NCBI RefSeq assembly: GCF_014646135.1
Contig: NZ_BMMW01000001.1
Span: 1,195,570 to 1,259,569 of the forward strand
Reading direction: 5' to 3'
Length of the DNA: 64,000 nt
Origin: Nocardia camponoti
GTDB lineage: Bacteria > Actinomycetota > Actinomycetes > Mycobacteriales > Mycobacteriaceae
The translations under genes were made by a program, and so were the position numbers. The notes below the pieces were generated by a model that made no database searches, was not told the origin of the DNA, and saw only the letters and a program-made list of their open reading frames with translations. Of the stretch, positions 1 to 9,965 are shown piece by piece (the stretch's first letter is position 1; each line of letters begins with the position of its first letter).

Positions 1-644
1 AGCAGTCGCGTGACGGTCGGCACCGCCATGCCCGTTTCGCGACTGATCCCCCGATACGTGCGACCGCCGTAGTAGGCGAGGACGAACACTTCAAGGTGTG
101 GGTCGAGCGGGTCGGCGAAGCCTAGGCGGGCCGATGCGGAGAACCATGGCAGGTCGTTGCGATCGTTGCGGTCGGCGCGAAGTTGTTCGATCGCGACGCG
201 ATGAACTTGCGCGAGCAGCGCGTGCGAATGGCGTGCTGGCGCAGGGGGTTCAGGACGGGGCGGTGGACCGTAGGCGTAGTCGCGTCGCGCAACGGGCAGG
301 AACGGCAAGCCTGGTTGACCACCGTCGGGAGGCATCGGCACTTTCCAGGTCGTGCGGAAACCGAATTCCGCTCTGCCCCAAGGAGTTTGAAGGTCGGGCG
401 CGGAATCGGGCGGGCTCGGGTTCGGCGGCGCTTCCGGTGCCGATGGCGGCGCGGACATGATCAACGCGCGACTGCGTCGATAGCCTTCGCGGACAACATC
501 TTCGGCGAGGCCGCGCCGATGCAGTACGCGTAGCGCGAGCCCGAACGCGGCGGCTCCGGTCGCACGGTAAAACTCCTGGCATTTGCCGTCGGCGAGACCA
601 TTGTCACCAGTGGCAGAGCTAGACCTATTCGGCTGCCGATTCAT
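1..644 (-). CDS. ECF-type RNA polymerase sigma factor, partial (runs off left edge)
   Basis: This open frame enters from the left edge and reads leftwards; the nearest ATG is at 644, with a GTG about 24 nt upstream as an alternative and an in-frame TAG just above that. Near residues 22-58 it reads like sigma region 2 (FYRATGAAAFGLALRVL, then RGLAEDVVREGY). Near residues 143-160 a stretch ending EQLRADR resembles the end of region 2. The last visible residues (AYYGGRTYRGISRETGMAV) match the region 4 helix-turn-helix that reads the -35 element. The overall pattern is closest to SigK-like ECF factors. Between the two halves of region 2 lies an odd proline-rich stretch of about 70-80 residues. 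It follows the DUF5134 gene by 56 bp on the same strand, so the two are probably cotranscribed. No anti-sigma gene is visible. It could be a degenerate factor, but the frame has no stop. Confidence 0.72.
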   Translation of the reverse strand, partial: MNRQPNRSSSATGDNGLADGKCQEFYRATGAAAFGLALRVLHRRGLAEDVVREGYRRSRALIMSAPPSAPEAPPNPSPPDSAPDLQTPWGRAEFGFRTTWKVPMPPDGGQPGLPFLPVARRDYAYGPPPRPEPPAPARHSHALLAQVHRVAIEQLRADRNDRNDLPWFSASARLGFADPLDPHLEVFVLAYYGGRTYRGISRETGMAVPTVTRL

Positions 645-700
645 CGGTGAGTTCGGAGTCCACACTAGGGCAATTCGCAGCGCGGGCTAAGTCGGATCGG

Positions 701-1231
701 TCATTGTGTGCCAGTCATGCCAATGAGCATGAACGCGGCCGAGCAATTCATGACGACATGCGGAACAAGATCGGTGAATGCGCGTCGCTGTCCCGGCAAC
801 GGTCGTGCCCCGGAAAATGCCGCCGCGAGCAGCAATACGGCCAGCGCGTACGCGAACACGCTTGGTCGCTGGTCGTGTTGGTCGAGCGCGTAGGACATCG
901 CGCCAACGGCGATGAGGTGGGTGGCGATGTCGGACGCGCCGCTGGGTGGTCCGACACGCGCGCGCAGCCGGTCGACGAGGACCATGCCAAGGGCGATGGC
1001 CAGCGCGAGCAAGAGACCGCGCGAGACGTGCGGGGCGAGCGCGGTGGGGTCGACGAACATCGCGACCATCAACACGCTCATCAGGACATGCGACGCGTCT
1101 ACGGCGGAGTCGCCATGTTGCCTGCTGCCCCCGATCAGTCGACTGACGACGAGCACGGTCGCGGTGAGCAACGCCGCGACCATGAGCCAGCGCACGACGG
1201 TGAGCCACCCATCAATTTCGTGCACGTTCAC
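701..1231 (-). CDS. DUF5134 integral membrane protein
   Basis: Protein of about 176 residues with roughly five hydrophobic helices. The pattern (HVLMSVLMVAMFVDP near the first third, then a helix ending VLVDRLRAR, and HVVMNCSAAFMLIGM near the end) matches the actinobacterial DUF5134 family of unknown function. The GTG at 1231 has GCAGGGG directly before it. The GTG at 1225 has the same AGGGG at a better 5-nt spacing and may be the true start. It lies just upstream of the sigma factor on the same strand. Family membership rests on remembered pattern, not a search. Confidence 0.7.
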   Translation of the reverse strand: MNVHEIDGWLTVVRWLMVAALLTATVLVVSRLIGGSRQHGDSAVDASHVLMSVLMVAMFVDPTALAPHVSRGLLLALAIALGMVLVDRLRARVGPPSGASDIATHLIAVGAMSYALDQHDQRPSVFAYALAVLLLAAAFSGARPLPGQRRAFTDLVPHVVMNCSAAFMLIGMTGTQ

Positions 1232-1354
1232 CCCTGCCCGCGACGCGCGGATAACTCACGTGCGTTCATGTTCGCACCAAAGGCCGTGCGCCGTCCCTCA
1301 ATTCGGCTAGCCCTTGTCGGCGCGCAAGTTCACCAGCCCGTGCGCACCAAATGC

Positions 1355-1387
1355 GAACGGCCGCCCCGACATTCGGGACGGCCGTTC
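1355..1387 (-). terminator. Intrinsic terminator-like hairpin after the aminotransferase gene
   Basis: A 9-bp perfect stem (GAACGGCCG / CGGCCGTTC) continues after one C-A mismatch with CCCG/CGGG around a 5-nt loop. It starts about 15 nt past the stop codon of the minus-strand aminotransferase. Only a weak T-rich tail follows on that strand. Confidence 0.65.
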
Positions 1388-1402
1388 ATTTAGCGCGAAT
1401 CT

Positions 1403-2629
1403 TTACCCCAGTGCGCGGGTAAAGCGAGCCGCGAGTTCGCCAACCTGTTCGTCGGTCATCACGAACGACGGCGAGATCTGCATCGCGCCAGCGCCCGCCG
1501 CTCGACCCGAAACACCGTGCTCACGCAGGGTTTTCACGAGGCCGGGGCCTTCGCTCGGGTCGGCCAACTGCACGGCCGCGACCGCGCCGACACCGCTGCG
1601 CACCTCGGCGACGCGCGGGTGGTCGGCCAGTGGCGCGAAGGCGGTGTGGATGGTCTGCTCAAGGCGCAGCGCCTCGTCGAGCAGGTTTTCGCGCTCGATG
1701 ATCGCCAGGTTGGCCAGCGCGGCGGCGGCCGAACCGGCGTGACCGCCGTAGGTGTAACCGTGACGGAACCACGTACCACCGGCGAAGAAGGGCTCAGCGA
1801 TGTGCGGGGCGATGAACACCGCGCCCATCGGCAGGTACCCCGACGTTAGGCCCTTCGCGGTGGTCATCAGGTCGGGCCGCAGATCAAACCGCGTCGACGC
1901 GAACCACGAACCACCGATGCGCCCGAAGCCGGTGACGACCTCGTCGGCGACAAACAGGATGTCGTTGTCGCGGCAGATCTGCCGCACCTCGGCGAGGTAG
2001 CCGGGCGGCGGCGGGTAAACGCCACCGGCACCGATGATCGGCTCGCAGAAAAACGCGGCGATCTTCTCGGCGCCGACCTCTTCAATGGTGGCGAGCAAGG
2101 ACTTGGCGTCGTTCCATTCGACCTGACGGGTCTCGTCGACAAGCGGGCCGTCGTAACCCTCTTTGTTGGGCGCGAGGCCACCGATCGCGGTGCTCGCGTA
2201 GTGCATGCCGTGGTAGGCAAGGCGGCGGCCGATGAGGATCTTCTTGTCGGTTTTACCCTGCTCAGCCCAGTAGCGACGCGCGAGCTTGGCCGCGGTTTCC
2301 ACCGAGTCCGAACCGCCGGAGGTGAAGAAGATCTTCGAGCCCGGCACCGGCGCGATCGTGGCCAGCTTTTCGGCAAGCGCGGCCGTCGCGGGCTCGGTGA
2401 TGTCACCGAAGTTCGAGTAGTGCGCGATGGTGCGCAACTGGTCAGCTACCGCGTCGGCGATCTCGGAGCGACCGTGTCCGACGTTGGTGAACCACAGGCC
2501 CGCCGTCGCGTCGAGGTACTGCTTACCTGCCTCGTCGTAGACGTAGGCACCGTCGCCGCGTGCGACGACAAACGCGCCGTCGCGGGTGACGGCGCCCATA
2601 TCAGCGAATCCATGCCAGAGCGCATTCAT
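1403..2629 (-). CDS. Class III (omega) aminotransferase, PLP-dependent
   Basis: About 408 residues when started at the ATG at 2629 (MNALWHGFADMG), preceded by GGGTAAG; a longer frame opens at 2665 but the family starts at the later Met. Class III aminotransferase features are clear: GLWFTNVGHG near the N-terminus, FTSGGSDSVETAAKLAR, the DEVVTGFGR motif with the aspartate that contacts the PLP pyridine nitrogen, and the Schiff-base lysine in MTTAKGLTSGYLPMGAV. Such enzymes move an amino group from an omega-amine or beta/gamma-amino acid to pyruvate or 2-oxoglutarate. The donor cannot be read from the sequence. It precedes and is probably cotranscribed from near the Pr6Pr gene (48 bp gap), and ends at a hairpin. 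Confidence 0.88.
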   Translation of the reverse strand: MNALWHGFADMGAVTRDGAFVVARGDGAYVYDEAGKQYLDATAGLWFTNVGHGRSEIADAVADQLRTIAHYSNFGDITEPATAALAEKLATIAPVPGSKIFFTSGGSDSVETAAKLARRYWAEQGKTDKKILIGRRLAYHGMHYASTAIGGLAPNKEGYDGPLVDETRQVEWNDAKSLLATIEEVGAEKIAAFFCEPIIGAGGVYPPPPGYLAEVRQICRDNDILFVADEVVTGFGRIGGSWFASTRFDLRPDLMTTAKGLTSGYLPMGAVFIAPHIAEPFFAGGTWFRHGYTYGGHAGSAAAALANLAIIERENLLDEALRLEQTIHTAFAPLADHPRVAEVRSGVGAVAAVQLADPSEGPGLVKTLREHGVSGRAAGAGAMQISPSFVMTDEQVGELAARFTRALG

Positions 2630-2677
2630 GGCTACACACTTACCCGAACCGTGTCGCGCCCGCACAGCCGGTACCGG

Positions 2678-3319
2678 TCATGGCTGAGCGCGCTTGGCCC
2701 GAATGCGGCCGGGGAGGTCACCGATGCTGGCCATCGCCACCGCGAGCATCGCGAAAACACCAGCCAAAATCACGAGACCAATCGTGAGCGACAGGTAGCC
2801 CTGCGTGCGCGGGTCGATAAACGGGTACGGGTACCAGTCGACGATCGGGCCACGGATGAGCGAGTAAACGCCGTAGATCAGCGGGAAGATCAACCACTGC
2901 CCGATCAGCGTGAGGCTGGGCCGCAGCCGCTGCGGCATCGCGACAAGCACCCAGTCGGCGAGCAGCACGAGCGGCAGAATGCGATGCAGTACGTCGTTGA
3001 TCCACTTGTCGTTGAGCATCACGTCGACGCTGGCGAGCAGCACGGCGTAAACGACCATCGTGATGGTCATGTACAGCGTGACCGCGCCGCGAAAGCGCTG
3101 CCACGTTTCGCTGGTAGGCGCGGCGATCGCACCGACGGCCAGCACAACGATGGCTAACACATTGGATTCGATCGTGAAGTAGCTGAAGTAGTTCGTGAGC
3201 GAGAACGTCGCGCTGTCGACGTTGCGCAACGGGATCCACGCCACCGCGACAATGCCAAGAATGGCGAACGCCAACCGCAAACCGCGAATCCACAGCGGCG
3301 TGCTCATGCCTGTACCCAT
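2678..3319 (-). CDS. Pr6Pr / FAR-17a-AIG1-like integral membrane protein
   Basis: Protein of 213 residues with about six transmembrane helices. It carries the pattern of the Pr6Pr family: NYFSYFTIESNVLAI in helix 2, a histidine and DW pair (LHRILPLVLLADW) mid-protein, and YPYPFID before the last helix. Eukaryotic FAR-17a/AIG1 relatives hydrolyse fatty-acid esters of hydroxy fatty acids with a Thr/His pair; whether bacterial members do this is not established. ATG at 3319 is taken as the start, with ATG 3307 (MSTPLWIRG) as an alternative; neither has a strong ribosome site. It diverges from hrpA. Confidence 0.75.
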   Translation of the reverse strand: MGTGMSTPLWIRGLRLAFAILGIVAVAWIPLRNVDSATFSLTNYFSYFTIESNVLAIVVLAVGAIAAPTSETWQRFRGAVTLYMTITMVVYAVLLASVDVMLNDKWINDVLHRILPLVLLADWVLVAMPQRLRPSLTLIGQWLIFPLIYGVYSLIRGPIVDWYPYPFIDPRTQGYLSLTIGLVILAGVFAMLAVAMASIGDLPGRIRAKRAQP

Positions 3320-3457
3320 GCGCGGATCATCCCACGACCCGGGCTAGCTAGCGCGGACACGCGGCGACGACCATGCGCCCGCCGTGGTGTGTCGCACCTC
3401 TCGTGAGCACGACGCGACGGGAAAATCACTGGCGACCTTCGCTAGGCTGGAGTCGCG

Positions 3458-6400
3458 ATGACCAGCACAACCTCCCGTTCCCGCGCACTGCGCACCCGCC
3501 TCGCCGAGGTTTCCCTGCGCGACGAACACCGGCTTCGCCGCAAGGTGGATCGCCTCCGCGCCGACGACGCGCCCGCATACGAAGCACTTGATGCCGAGAT
3601 CACCGCGGCTGCCGCACGGGTGGAGAAGCGTCGGGCCGCGGTGCCGACGATCAGCTACCCCGAACAGTTGCCGGTGTCGGCTCGGCGCGACGACATCGCC
3701 GCCGCCATCGCCGCCAACCAGGTTGTGATCGTCGCTGGCGAAACCGGGTCGGGCAAAACGACGCAGATCCCGAAAATCTGCCTTGAGCTGGGACGCGGCG
3801 TGCGCGGCACGATTGGCCACACGCAACCGCGCCGGTTGGCCGCGCGCACGGTCGGCGAGCGCATTGCCGAAGAACTCGGCACCGAACTGGGCGACGTTGT
3901 CGGCTACACGGTCCGCTTCACCGATCAGGCGTCGGACCGCACGCTGGTCAAACTCATGACCGACGGCATCCTGCTCGCCGAAATCCAACGCGACCGCCTG
4001 CTGCGCCGCTACGACACGATCATCATCGACGAGGCACACGAACGCAGCCTCAATATCGACTTCCTGCTTGGGTATTTGAAGCAGCTGCTCCCCAAGCGTC
4101 CCGATCTCAAGATCATCATCACCTCAGCGACGATCGACCCCGAGCTGTTCGCGCGCCATTTCGCCGACGCGCAAGGCAATCCCGCGCCGATCGTCGAGGT
4201 GTCGGGGCGGTCGTTCCCGGTCGAGTTGCGGTATCGCCCGCTTTCGCTTGAGTTGCCGAATGATTCGGACGACGAAGATGAAGCGCGCGTTGTCGATCGC
4301 GACCCGACTGACGCCATCACCGACGCCGTGCGTGAACTCCAAGACGAAGGCGACGGCGACATCCTCGTTTTCCTGTCGGGCGAACGCGAGATTCGCGATA
4401 CCGCCGACGCACTGCGCGATCTTCGACTGCCGCGCACGGAAGTTGTTCCGCTGTACGCGCGATTGTCGGCCGCTGAGCAGCACAAAGTCTTCACCCCACA
4501 CACCGGGCGACGGGTTGTGTTGGCAACCAACGTCGCCGAAACCTCGTTGACCGTGCCCGGTATTCGCTACGTGATCGATCCGGGCACCGCACGCATTTCG
4601 CGGTATTCGATGCGCACGAAGGTGCAGCGACTGCCGATCGAACCGGTGTCGCAGGCGTCGGCGCGGCAGCGGTCGGGTCGCTGTGGTCGCGTTGCCGACG
4701 GCATCGCGATCCGTCTTTATAGCGAAGACGATTTCGACGCCCGTCCCGCGTTCACCGAACCGGAAATCCTGCGCACGAACCTCGCCGCGGTGATTTTGCA
4801 GATGACCGCGCTCGGGCTCGGCGATATCGAAAGTTTCCCGTTTGTCGAAGCACCTGACCGCCGCGCGATCCGCGACGGCATCGCGTTGCTTGAGGAATTG
4901 GGCGCGCTCGCCCACGGCAGTTCGAAAACCGTTGGTGCTGACGACAATTCCGGCCATCTGATGCTCACCGCGACCGGCCGCGAGATGGCGCAACTGCCGG
5001 TCGACCCACGTATGGCACGCATGCTGGTCGAAGCGCAGCGCAATGGTTGCCTTGATGACGTGCTGGTGATCGTCTCGGCACTGTCGATTCAGGATGTGCG
5101 TGAACGCCCGGTCGAGCACCAGCAGGCGGCCGACACCCAGCATGCCCGCTTCACCGTCGACGGCTCCGATTTCCTCACGTACTTGCGACTGTGGGATTAC
5201 CTGACCGAGCAACGAAAGTCGTTGTCGTCGAGCCGTTTCCGTCGCATGTGCCGCGACGAATTCCTGCACTACCTGCGTATCCGCGAGTGGCAGGACCTGC
5301 ACGGCCAGTTGCGCACGATTACCCGTGGCTTGGGGTGGACCAGTTCCGCCCCGAGTGAGTCAGCCCCAGCCGACGTCGCCACTCAGCCGCGACGCGGCGG
5401 CGGGCGACGAGGACGCGGACCTCAGTCCGCTCCCGCAAGTGGCGACGCCCTCGCCAACCGTCGCTCAGACCAGGGGCTAAATGCCAGCGCTGTGGCGAGC
5501 GACGCCGACCCCGACGCACTCCCCTGGCCTAGCAACCAGATTCATCAATCGCTGCTCGCCGGGATGCTTTCCCATCTCGGCGTGCGCGAAGCCGAGTCGC
5601 GTGAGTTCCTCGGTGCGCGCAACGCGAAGTTCATGATCTTCCCCGGCTCGTCATTGGCGAAGAAACCGCCACGATGGGTGATGGCCGCCGAGCTGGTCGA
5701 AACCTCGCGGTTGTGGGGCCGCATTGCCGCGCGGGTCGAGCCGGAGTGGGCCGAACGGCTCGCTGGCGACCTCGTGAAACGCACCTATTCCGAACCACAT
5801 TGGTCGAGCAAACGCGGTGCGGCGCGGGCCTATGAGCGCGCCACCCTGTACGGCGTTCCGCTCGTGACCGGTCGGCCCGTCGATTTCGGTCGCATCGACC
5901 CGGAGCTGTCGCGCGAACTATTCATCCGCCACGCGCTCGTCGGCGGCGAATGGCAAACGCGCCACGGCTTTTTCGCCCGCAATCGCGCCCTGATCGACGA
6001 TGTTGCCGACCTCGAACATCGCGCTCGCCGCCGCGACATCCTCGTTGACGACGAGGTACTTTTCGCGTTTTACGACGAGCGTGTGCCCGCCGATGTGGTT
6101 TCGGTGCGTCACTTCGACAGTTGGTGGCGCAAGGCGGAACGCACAGACCCGCAGCTGCTCGACTTTTCGACCGAAACGGTGGTCAATGCGAACGCGAGTT
6201 CGCTCGATCCGACTGATTTCCCTGATGCTTGGCGCCAAGGCGAGCTGAGTTTCCCCCTCACCTACCAATTCGAACCGGGGCAAGACGACGACGGCGTCAC
6301 CGTGCGGATTCCGGTCGAACAACTCGCGCACGTGCGCGCGGTCGGCTTCGACTGGCTCGTGCCCGGCATGCGCGACGAACTCGCCGCCGCCTACATCAAA

Positions 6401-7576
6401 ACCCTGCCAAAGGCACTGCGGCGTGCGGTTGTTCCCGCACCAGACTTCGCCGCCGCCGCGTTGCGCGAACTCACGCCACGCGCGGAACCGCTGCGCACCG
6501 GCCTCGCCCGCGAACTTTCCCGACTGGGTTCGGTGACCATCGCGGCCGAGGAACTCGACCCGACCGCGCTGCCCGATCATCTGCGCATGACCTTCGCCGC
6601 CGTGGATCAGCGCGGCAAAGTGCTCGCGAAAGGCAAGAATCTCGCGCAGTTGAAAACCCGTCTCGCCGACCAGGTTTCGCAGTCGGTCGCCCGCGCGACC
6701 GCCGGGGCCGAACGTGCGCCCGCGACGGTGTGGACGTCGGAGTCGCTTGGCTCGGTCGCGCCGACGGTCAAGCGGAAAGTGGCGGGTCAGACAGTCACGG
6801 GTTATCCCGCGCTCGTCCCCGAGGGCGACGGCGTCGCTGTTCGCGTGCTCAGTTCGCCCGCCGAACAGGCCGCCGCGATGCGCCGAGGCGTGCGAACCCT
6901 GCTGCTCGCCGCGATTCCGACATCGACGCGCGCTGTCACGGCAGGACTGTCGGCGCGAGATCGCTTGGCGCTAAGCCAAAATCCCGACGGTTCGCTCGAC
7001 GCGCTCGTTGAGGATTGTCGTGTCGCCGCCGCCGACGAACTCATTGCCGCCGAGGGCGGTCCAGTCCGCACGCCCGCTGACTTCGATCAGCTTGTCGCTA
7101 AGATTCGGCCGAAATTAGCGGGGACGGTCGCCGAGCTAGTGCGCACGGTCGCACCGGTTTTGGCCGCCGCACAAGAGGCTCGATCGGCGCTCACTCGAAC
7201 GAATGAACGCGACATCGCCGACGACGTCAGCGCCCAACTCGACGACCTACTGTTCAAGGGTTTCGTCGCCGAATGGGGTCGCGCGCGCTTGCGTGAACTG
7301 CCGCGCTACCTGCGTGCCGCCGCGTACCGACTCGACGCGCTCCCCGGTTCGGCCGTGCGCGACCGCCAAGGCATGGTCGAAATCGACCGCATGCTCGCCG
7401 CCTACGACGCCCTGCTCAAACGCTTGCCCGACGGTCGCAAGCACGGTCGCGACGTGACCGAAATCTGGTGGATGATCGAGGAACTGCGCGTGAGCACGTT
7501 CGCCCAAAAATTGGGCACGCCCTACCCGGTGTCGGCGAAGCGCATTGAGAAAGCGATCGCCGCTATTCGCCGCTGA
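3458..7576 (+). CDS. hrpA: ATP-dependent RNA helicase HrpA (DEAH box)
   Basis: Full-length 1372-residue DEAH-box helicase, near the usual size for HrpA (about 1300). Visible motifs: Walker A GETGSGKT at residues 94-101, DEAH at about 191-194 inside [10 protein letters not shown], motif III SAT, and QRSGRCGR (motif VI) near residue 407. Helicase-associated and OB-like domains follow, then the long HrpA-specific C-terminal region (DUF3418 type). Residues about 628-688 form a low-complexity linker rich in Ser, Ala, Gly and Arg that splits the helicase-associated part from the rest. In E. coli HrpA helps resolve stalled ribosomes and process mRNA; the role in actinobacteria is less clear. ATG at 3458 has GGAG 6 nt upstream. 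Its 3' end overlaps the convergent nrdR by 14 bp. Confidence 0.95.
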   Translation: MTSTTSRSRALRTRLAEVSLRDEHRLRRKVDRLRADDAPAYEALDAEITAAAARVEKRRAAVPTISYPEQLPVSARRDDIAAAIAANQVVIVAGETGSGKTTQIPKICLELGRGVRGTIGHTQPRRLAARTVGERIAEELGTELGDVVGYTVRFTDQASDRTLVKLMTDGILLAEIQRDRLLRRYDTIIIDEAHERSLNIDFLLGYLKQLLPKRPDLKIIITSATIDPELFARHFADAQGNPAPIVEVSGRSFPVELRYRPLSLELPNDSDDEDEARVVDRDPTDAITDAVRELQDEGDGDILVFLSGEREIRDTADALRDLRLPRTEVVPLYARLSAAEQHKVFTPHTGRRVVLATNVAETSLTVPGIRYVIDPGTARISRYSMRTKVQRLPIEPVSQASARQRSGRCGRVADGIAIRLYSEDDFDARPAFTEPEILRTNLAAVILQMTALGLGDIESFPFVEAPDRRAIRDGIALLEELGALAHGSSKTVGADDNSGHLMLTATGREMAQLPVDPRMARMLVEAQRNGCLDDVLVIVSALSIQDVRERPVEHQQAADTQHARFTVDGSDFLTYLRLWDYLTEQRKSLSSSRFRRMCRDEFLHYLRIREWQDLHGQLRTITRGLGWTSSAPSESAPADVATQPRRGGGRRGRGPQSAPASGDALANRRSDQGLNASAVASDADPDALPWPSNQIHQSLLAGMLSHLGVREAESREFLGARNAKFMIFPGSSLAKKPPRWVMAAELVETSRLWGRIAARVEPEWAERLAGDLVKRTYSEPHWSSKRGAARAYERATLYGVPLVTGRPVDFGRIDPELSRELFIRHALVGGEWQTRHGFFARNRALIDDVADLEHRARRRDILVDDEVLFAFYDERVPADVVSVRHFDSWWRKAERTDPQLLDFSTETVVNANASSLDPTDFPDAWRQGELSFPLTYQFEPGQDDDGVTVRIPVEQLAHVRAVGFDWLVPGMRDELAAAYIKTLPKALRRAVVPAPDFAAAALRELTPRAEPLRTGLARELSRLGSVTIAAEELDPTALPDHLRMTFAAVDQRGKVLAKGKNLAQLKTRLADQVSQSVARATAGAERAPATVWTSESLGSVAPTVKRKVAGQTVTGYPALVPEGDGVAVRVLSSPAEQAAAMRRGVRTLLLAAIPTSTRAVTAGLSARDRLALSQNPDGSLDALVEDCRVAAADELIAAEGGPVRTPADFDQLVAKIRPKLAGTVAELVRTVAPVLAAAQEARSALTRTNERDIADDVSAQLDDLLFKGFVAEWGRARLRELPRYLRAAAYRLDALPGSAVRDRQGMVEIDRMLAAYDALLKRLPDGRKHGRDVTEIWWMIEELRVSTFAQKLGTPYPVSAKRIEKAIAAIRR

Positions 7577-8030
7577 CCGCTTCGGCGGCGGCAGCGCGCA
7601 TTTCGCTGATCTCACGTTCGAAGTCGGCCGCGCTGGTGAACGACCGATACACCGACGCGAAGCGCAGATAGGCGACCTCATCGAGGTCACGCAGCGGTCC
7701 GAGGATCGCCAAGCCAACCTCGTGGCTGGGGATTTCGGGTGAACCCTTCGCGCGGACGGCGTCTTCGACCTTCTGCGCGAGCAGGTTCAGGGCGTCGTCG
7801 TCGACTTCGCGACCCTGGCACGCGCGACGCACGCCGCGAATGACTTTCTCGCGCGAGAACGGTTCGGTGACGCCGCTGCGCTTGACGACCGAAAGGATCG
7901 CGGTCTCAACGGTGGTGAATCTGCGCCCGCAGGTGGGGCAGGAACGCCGTCGACGAATCGCCGTGCCTTCTTCGACTTCGCGCGAGTCGACCACTCGCGA
8001 GTCGGGATGACGGCAATACGGGCAATGCAT
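7563..8030 (-). CDS. nrdR: Transcriptional repressor NrdR
   Basis: 155 residues with the complete NrdR layout: a zinc ribbon using Cys3, Cys6, Cys31 and Cys34, with [13 protein letters not shown] between, then an ATP-cone domain (from about residue 46: [20 protein letters not shown]) that senses ATP/dATP. NrdR represses ribonucleotide reductase genes. ATG at 8030 is preceded by AAGGAAC. The gene ends inside the 3' end of hrpA, in convergent orientation. It lies downstream of the two minus-strand genes that start at the LexA-boxed promoter region (gaps of 18 and 51 bp), so read-through SOS transcription is plausible; this is inference. Confidence 0.96.
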   Translation of the reverse strand: MHCPYCRHPDSRVVDSREVEEGTAIRRRRSCPTCGRRFTTVETAILSVVKRSGVTEPFSREKVIRGVRRACQGREVDDDALNLLAQKVEDAVRAKGSPEIPSHEVGLAILGPLRDLDEVAYLRFASVYRSFTSAADFEREISEMRAAAAEAVSGE

Positions 8031-8081
8031 CCGAGGGTTCCTTCGTCGATGCGCACTCCATGGCTCTTGACAGGATACCGG

Positions 8082-9305
8082 TCATGATCGTGAAACCTGC
8101 CACTGCGTGGTCAGATCGGCGAGCATGTCGGGCAGTCGCGCGACGAGTCGGCCGCGCGTGATCTTCGTTGCGAACGGCTCAAGGTAGACCGCGCGTGCCC
8201 GATTTTCGTCGGCGGTGACGTCGAGGTGACGGGGCAGCAGTTCGGCGTTGAGGTAGTCCCAGCGGGCGGCCCGGTCGGCCCAGTTGAAGGCGGGCAGCGG
8301 TGCGCGCAGGGTCATGATGTCGGGCCCGACCTGCGCGGTCACGGTGACGGGCGCGTAGACGCCGGGCGCGTGGACGCCCGGTACCGCCGCTTTTCCGGCC
8401 AGTGTTGAGACGTAGGTGAGGACGCGGCCCATGCCGTCCCGTGCGCTTGTCGTCTCGTCCCATTGGTCGGCGACGATCACGTTCTGTTCGCGGTCGGTCA
8501 TCGCGATGATGGCGTCGATACGGCCCTGGCGGGTGCCGCTGTCGATGCCCGCCCACGCCGCGCGCAACGCTGGCGTCAACAAACCGGCCGCGGCCATTTC
8601 GTCGATCGCCGCCATGCCGCCCGCCACATACGCCTCGTGCATGGGGACGAGGTCGGTGAAGATGTGTTTTTGCATGATCATCAGCCGGGTCTGATACCAA
8701 GCGAGGTCTGCGCCGGTCAGGCGCGGTGCGCCCGCGACGAACGCGGCGAGGTCGGCGGGGACTTCCGCGCGCAACGGTGCTGGGGTGGTGGCGACGAGGT
8801 CGGCGACCGCGCTGCCCAGGGCGTGGATGCCGGGCAGGTCGATGAGCGCGCCGGCGTCGCCGATGTCGAAGAAACCGGATGCGAAGGACGCGCCCGCGAT
8901 GCCCGCTAAACCGGCCCAGTAGAAGTCTGGTCGCGCTGCCGCGATGCGAAAGTAGTTGACGTACACCGCTGCGAAGGCGGCGGCGTTGGCGGCGACGCCG
9001 GAGGTGGGCGACCAGGTGCGTGGGTCGATGTGGGCGTTGGTGACCGAGACAAGGAACCAATACTGGTGCAGCAGTGCCGAATACCGGTGCGGGGCGATGC
9101 CGTCGGCGCGGGCCTGTGTGAGCGCGGTGAGCGCCTCGTCGATGTCGAGTGGGAGTGCTGGGTGCAGTCCGCCGCCGAATTCTCCTTCGCCGTTAGTGAC
9201 CGGCAGATCGAGATAAGGCTGGTAGGAGGGGGTTTCGGCGACCGCGGGCGCTGCGGCGACGAGCATGAGCAAGGGAATAACGAGAGCGATCGCGCGACGG
9301 CGCAC
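8082..9305 (-). CDS. Secreted protein of unknown function
   Basis: 407 residues starting at a GTG at 9305 (GAGGT just upstream). A Sec signal peptide is evident: RRR, a hydrophobic core of about 15 residues and a likely AVA-E cleavage near residue 23. The mature part is rich in Ala, His, Trp and Tyr and alternates predicted helices; notable stretches are HQYWFLVSVTNAHIDPRTW, AAARPDFYWAGLAGIAGAS and TRLMIMQKHIFTDLVPMHEA. I do not recognise the family with confidence; the pattern of a PDFYWAxLA helix faintly recalls the DUF2515 group, which I would not rely on. It has no visible catalytic motif, lipobox or sortase signal. It sits between a lexA-divergent membrane protein and nrdR, where I recall the mycobacterial locus having no gene. 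Confidence 0.75.
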   Translation of the reverse strand: MRRRAIALVIPLLMLVAAAPAVAETPSYQPYLDLPVTNGEGEFGGGLHPALPLDIDEALTALTQARADGIAPHRYSALLHQYWFLVSVTNAHIDPRTWSPTSGVAANAAAFAAVYVNYFRIAAARPDFYWAGLAGIAGASFASGFFDIGDAGALIDLPGIHALGSAVADLVATTPAPLRAEVPADLAAFVAGAPRLTGADLAWYQTRLMIMQKHIFTDLVPMHEAYVAGGMAAIDEMAAAGLLTPALRAAWAGIDSGTRQGRIDAIIAMTDREQNVIVADQWDETTSARDGMGRVLTYVSTLAGKAAVPGVHAPGVYAPVTVTAQVGPDIMTLRAPLPAFNWADRAARWDYLNAELLPRHLDVTADENRARAVYLEPFATKITRGRLVARLPDMLADLTTQWQVSRS

Positions 9306-9323
9306 TTGACCTCACTACCGGCG

Positions 9324-9923
9324 TCAGCGGTACGCGACCCCTTCCGCGAACCGAGGAGCGTCCACGGTAGCAACACGTTCTAGTTTTTGGGTGCCGAACT
9401 CCGCCTGCCCAGCGAAATCGCCAGCGCGGAGATGGGCGAGCGCGAGGAAGGCAACGACGATGAGCGCGCTGGTGAGCGAGCAAATCGCAAGGGTGGCGAG
9501 GCCGACGCGGGCTTGGTCGACGCGATAGTTCGGAACAGGGGTCGACAACGTGGAACGTACCGAGTACGGAGTGCGCGCAAGCTGGTCGGTGCGAAGAGCG
9601 CGCGTTTGCCTGCCTTCCCGGACGGGAATTCCAGCAGCCTTGCGCGCTGACGCTTCGGAGTCGACCGACATCGAGCGCCGCCCGAGTGCGTGCGACCCCG
9701 CCGAACTTGATAGCACGGGGGCCGCGACAACGGTCGCGCGCGCGAGATGCGTTGCGGACACTGCCCAGCGAGGGCCAAATCCGGGGCAGATCGAATGATC
9801 GCGCGGAATTGATTCGAACGCACGATCGAGTTCCTCGTCGACCTCGCGAGCACGCGCGAGCGCGAGTCCACGATCAAACAGGAGTGGAAGCGAAAGTTGT
9901 TGTGCCAGGGACATTGTGGGCAT
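9324..9923 (-). CDS. Single-pass membrane protein divergent from lexA (position of Rv2719c/ChiZ, no LysM seen)
   Basis: 199 residues from ATG 9923, which has a strong AGGAGG site 8 nt upstream. The N-terminal two thirds are charged and Ser/Arg-rich. One transmembrane helix (about residues 140-163, VGLATLAICSLTSALIVVAF) is followed by only about 35 residues. In mycobacteria the gene divergent from lexA is Rv2719c, an SOS-induced cell-division modulator with a TM helix and a LysM domain. This protein shares the place, orientation and TM layout, but no LysM motif can be seen before the stop. Transcription should be LexA-controlled, because two LexA boxes lie between it and lexA. The competing frame over the same DNA is Arg/Pro-rich with no ribosome site and looks like a shadow. 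Confidence 0.65.
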   Translation of the reverse strand: MPTMSLAQQLSLPLLFDRGLALARAREVDEELDRAFESIPRDHSICPGFGPRWAVSATHLARATVVAAPVLSSSAGSHALGRRSMSVDSEASARKAAGIPVREGRQTRALRTDQLARTPYSVRSTLSTPVPNYRVDQARVGLATLAICSLTSALIVVAFLALAHLRAGDFAGQAEFGTQKLERVATVDAPRFAEGVAYR

Positions 9924-9965
9924 CGAACGAACCTCCTCAGATGAGCTCGGGCGGGCTCAGCGTGT

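Noticed and set aside
647..1393. Long plus-strand frame of about 248 codons
   Set aside because: It is antisense to the DUF5134 gene, Arg/Gly/His-rich, with no ribosome site or domain; a shadow of high-GC codon use.
4124..5302. Minus-strand frame of about 392 codons inside hrpA
   Set aside because: It mirrors the helicase on the other strand and has no recognisable motif; no start signal.
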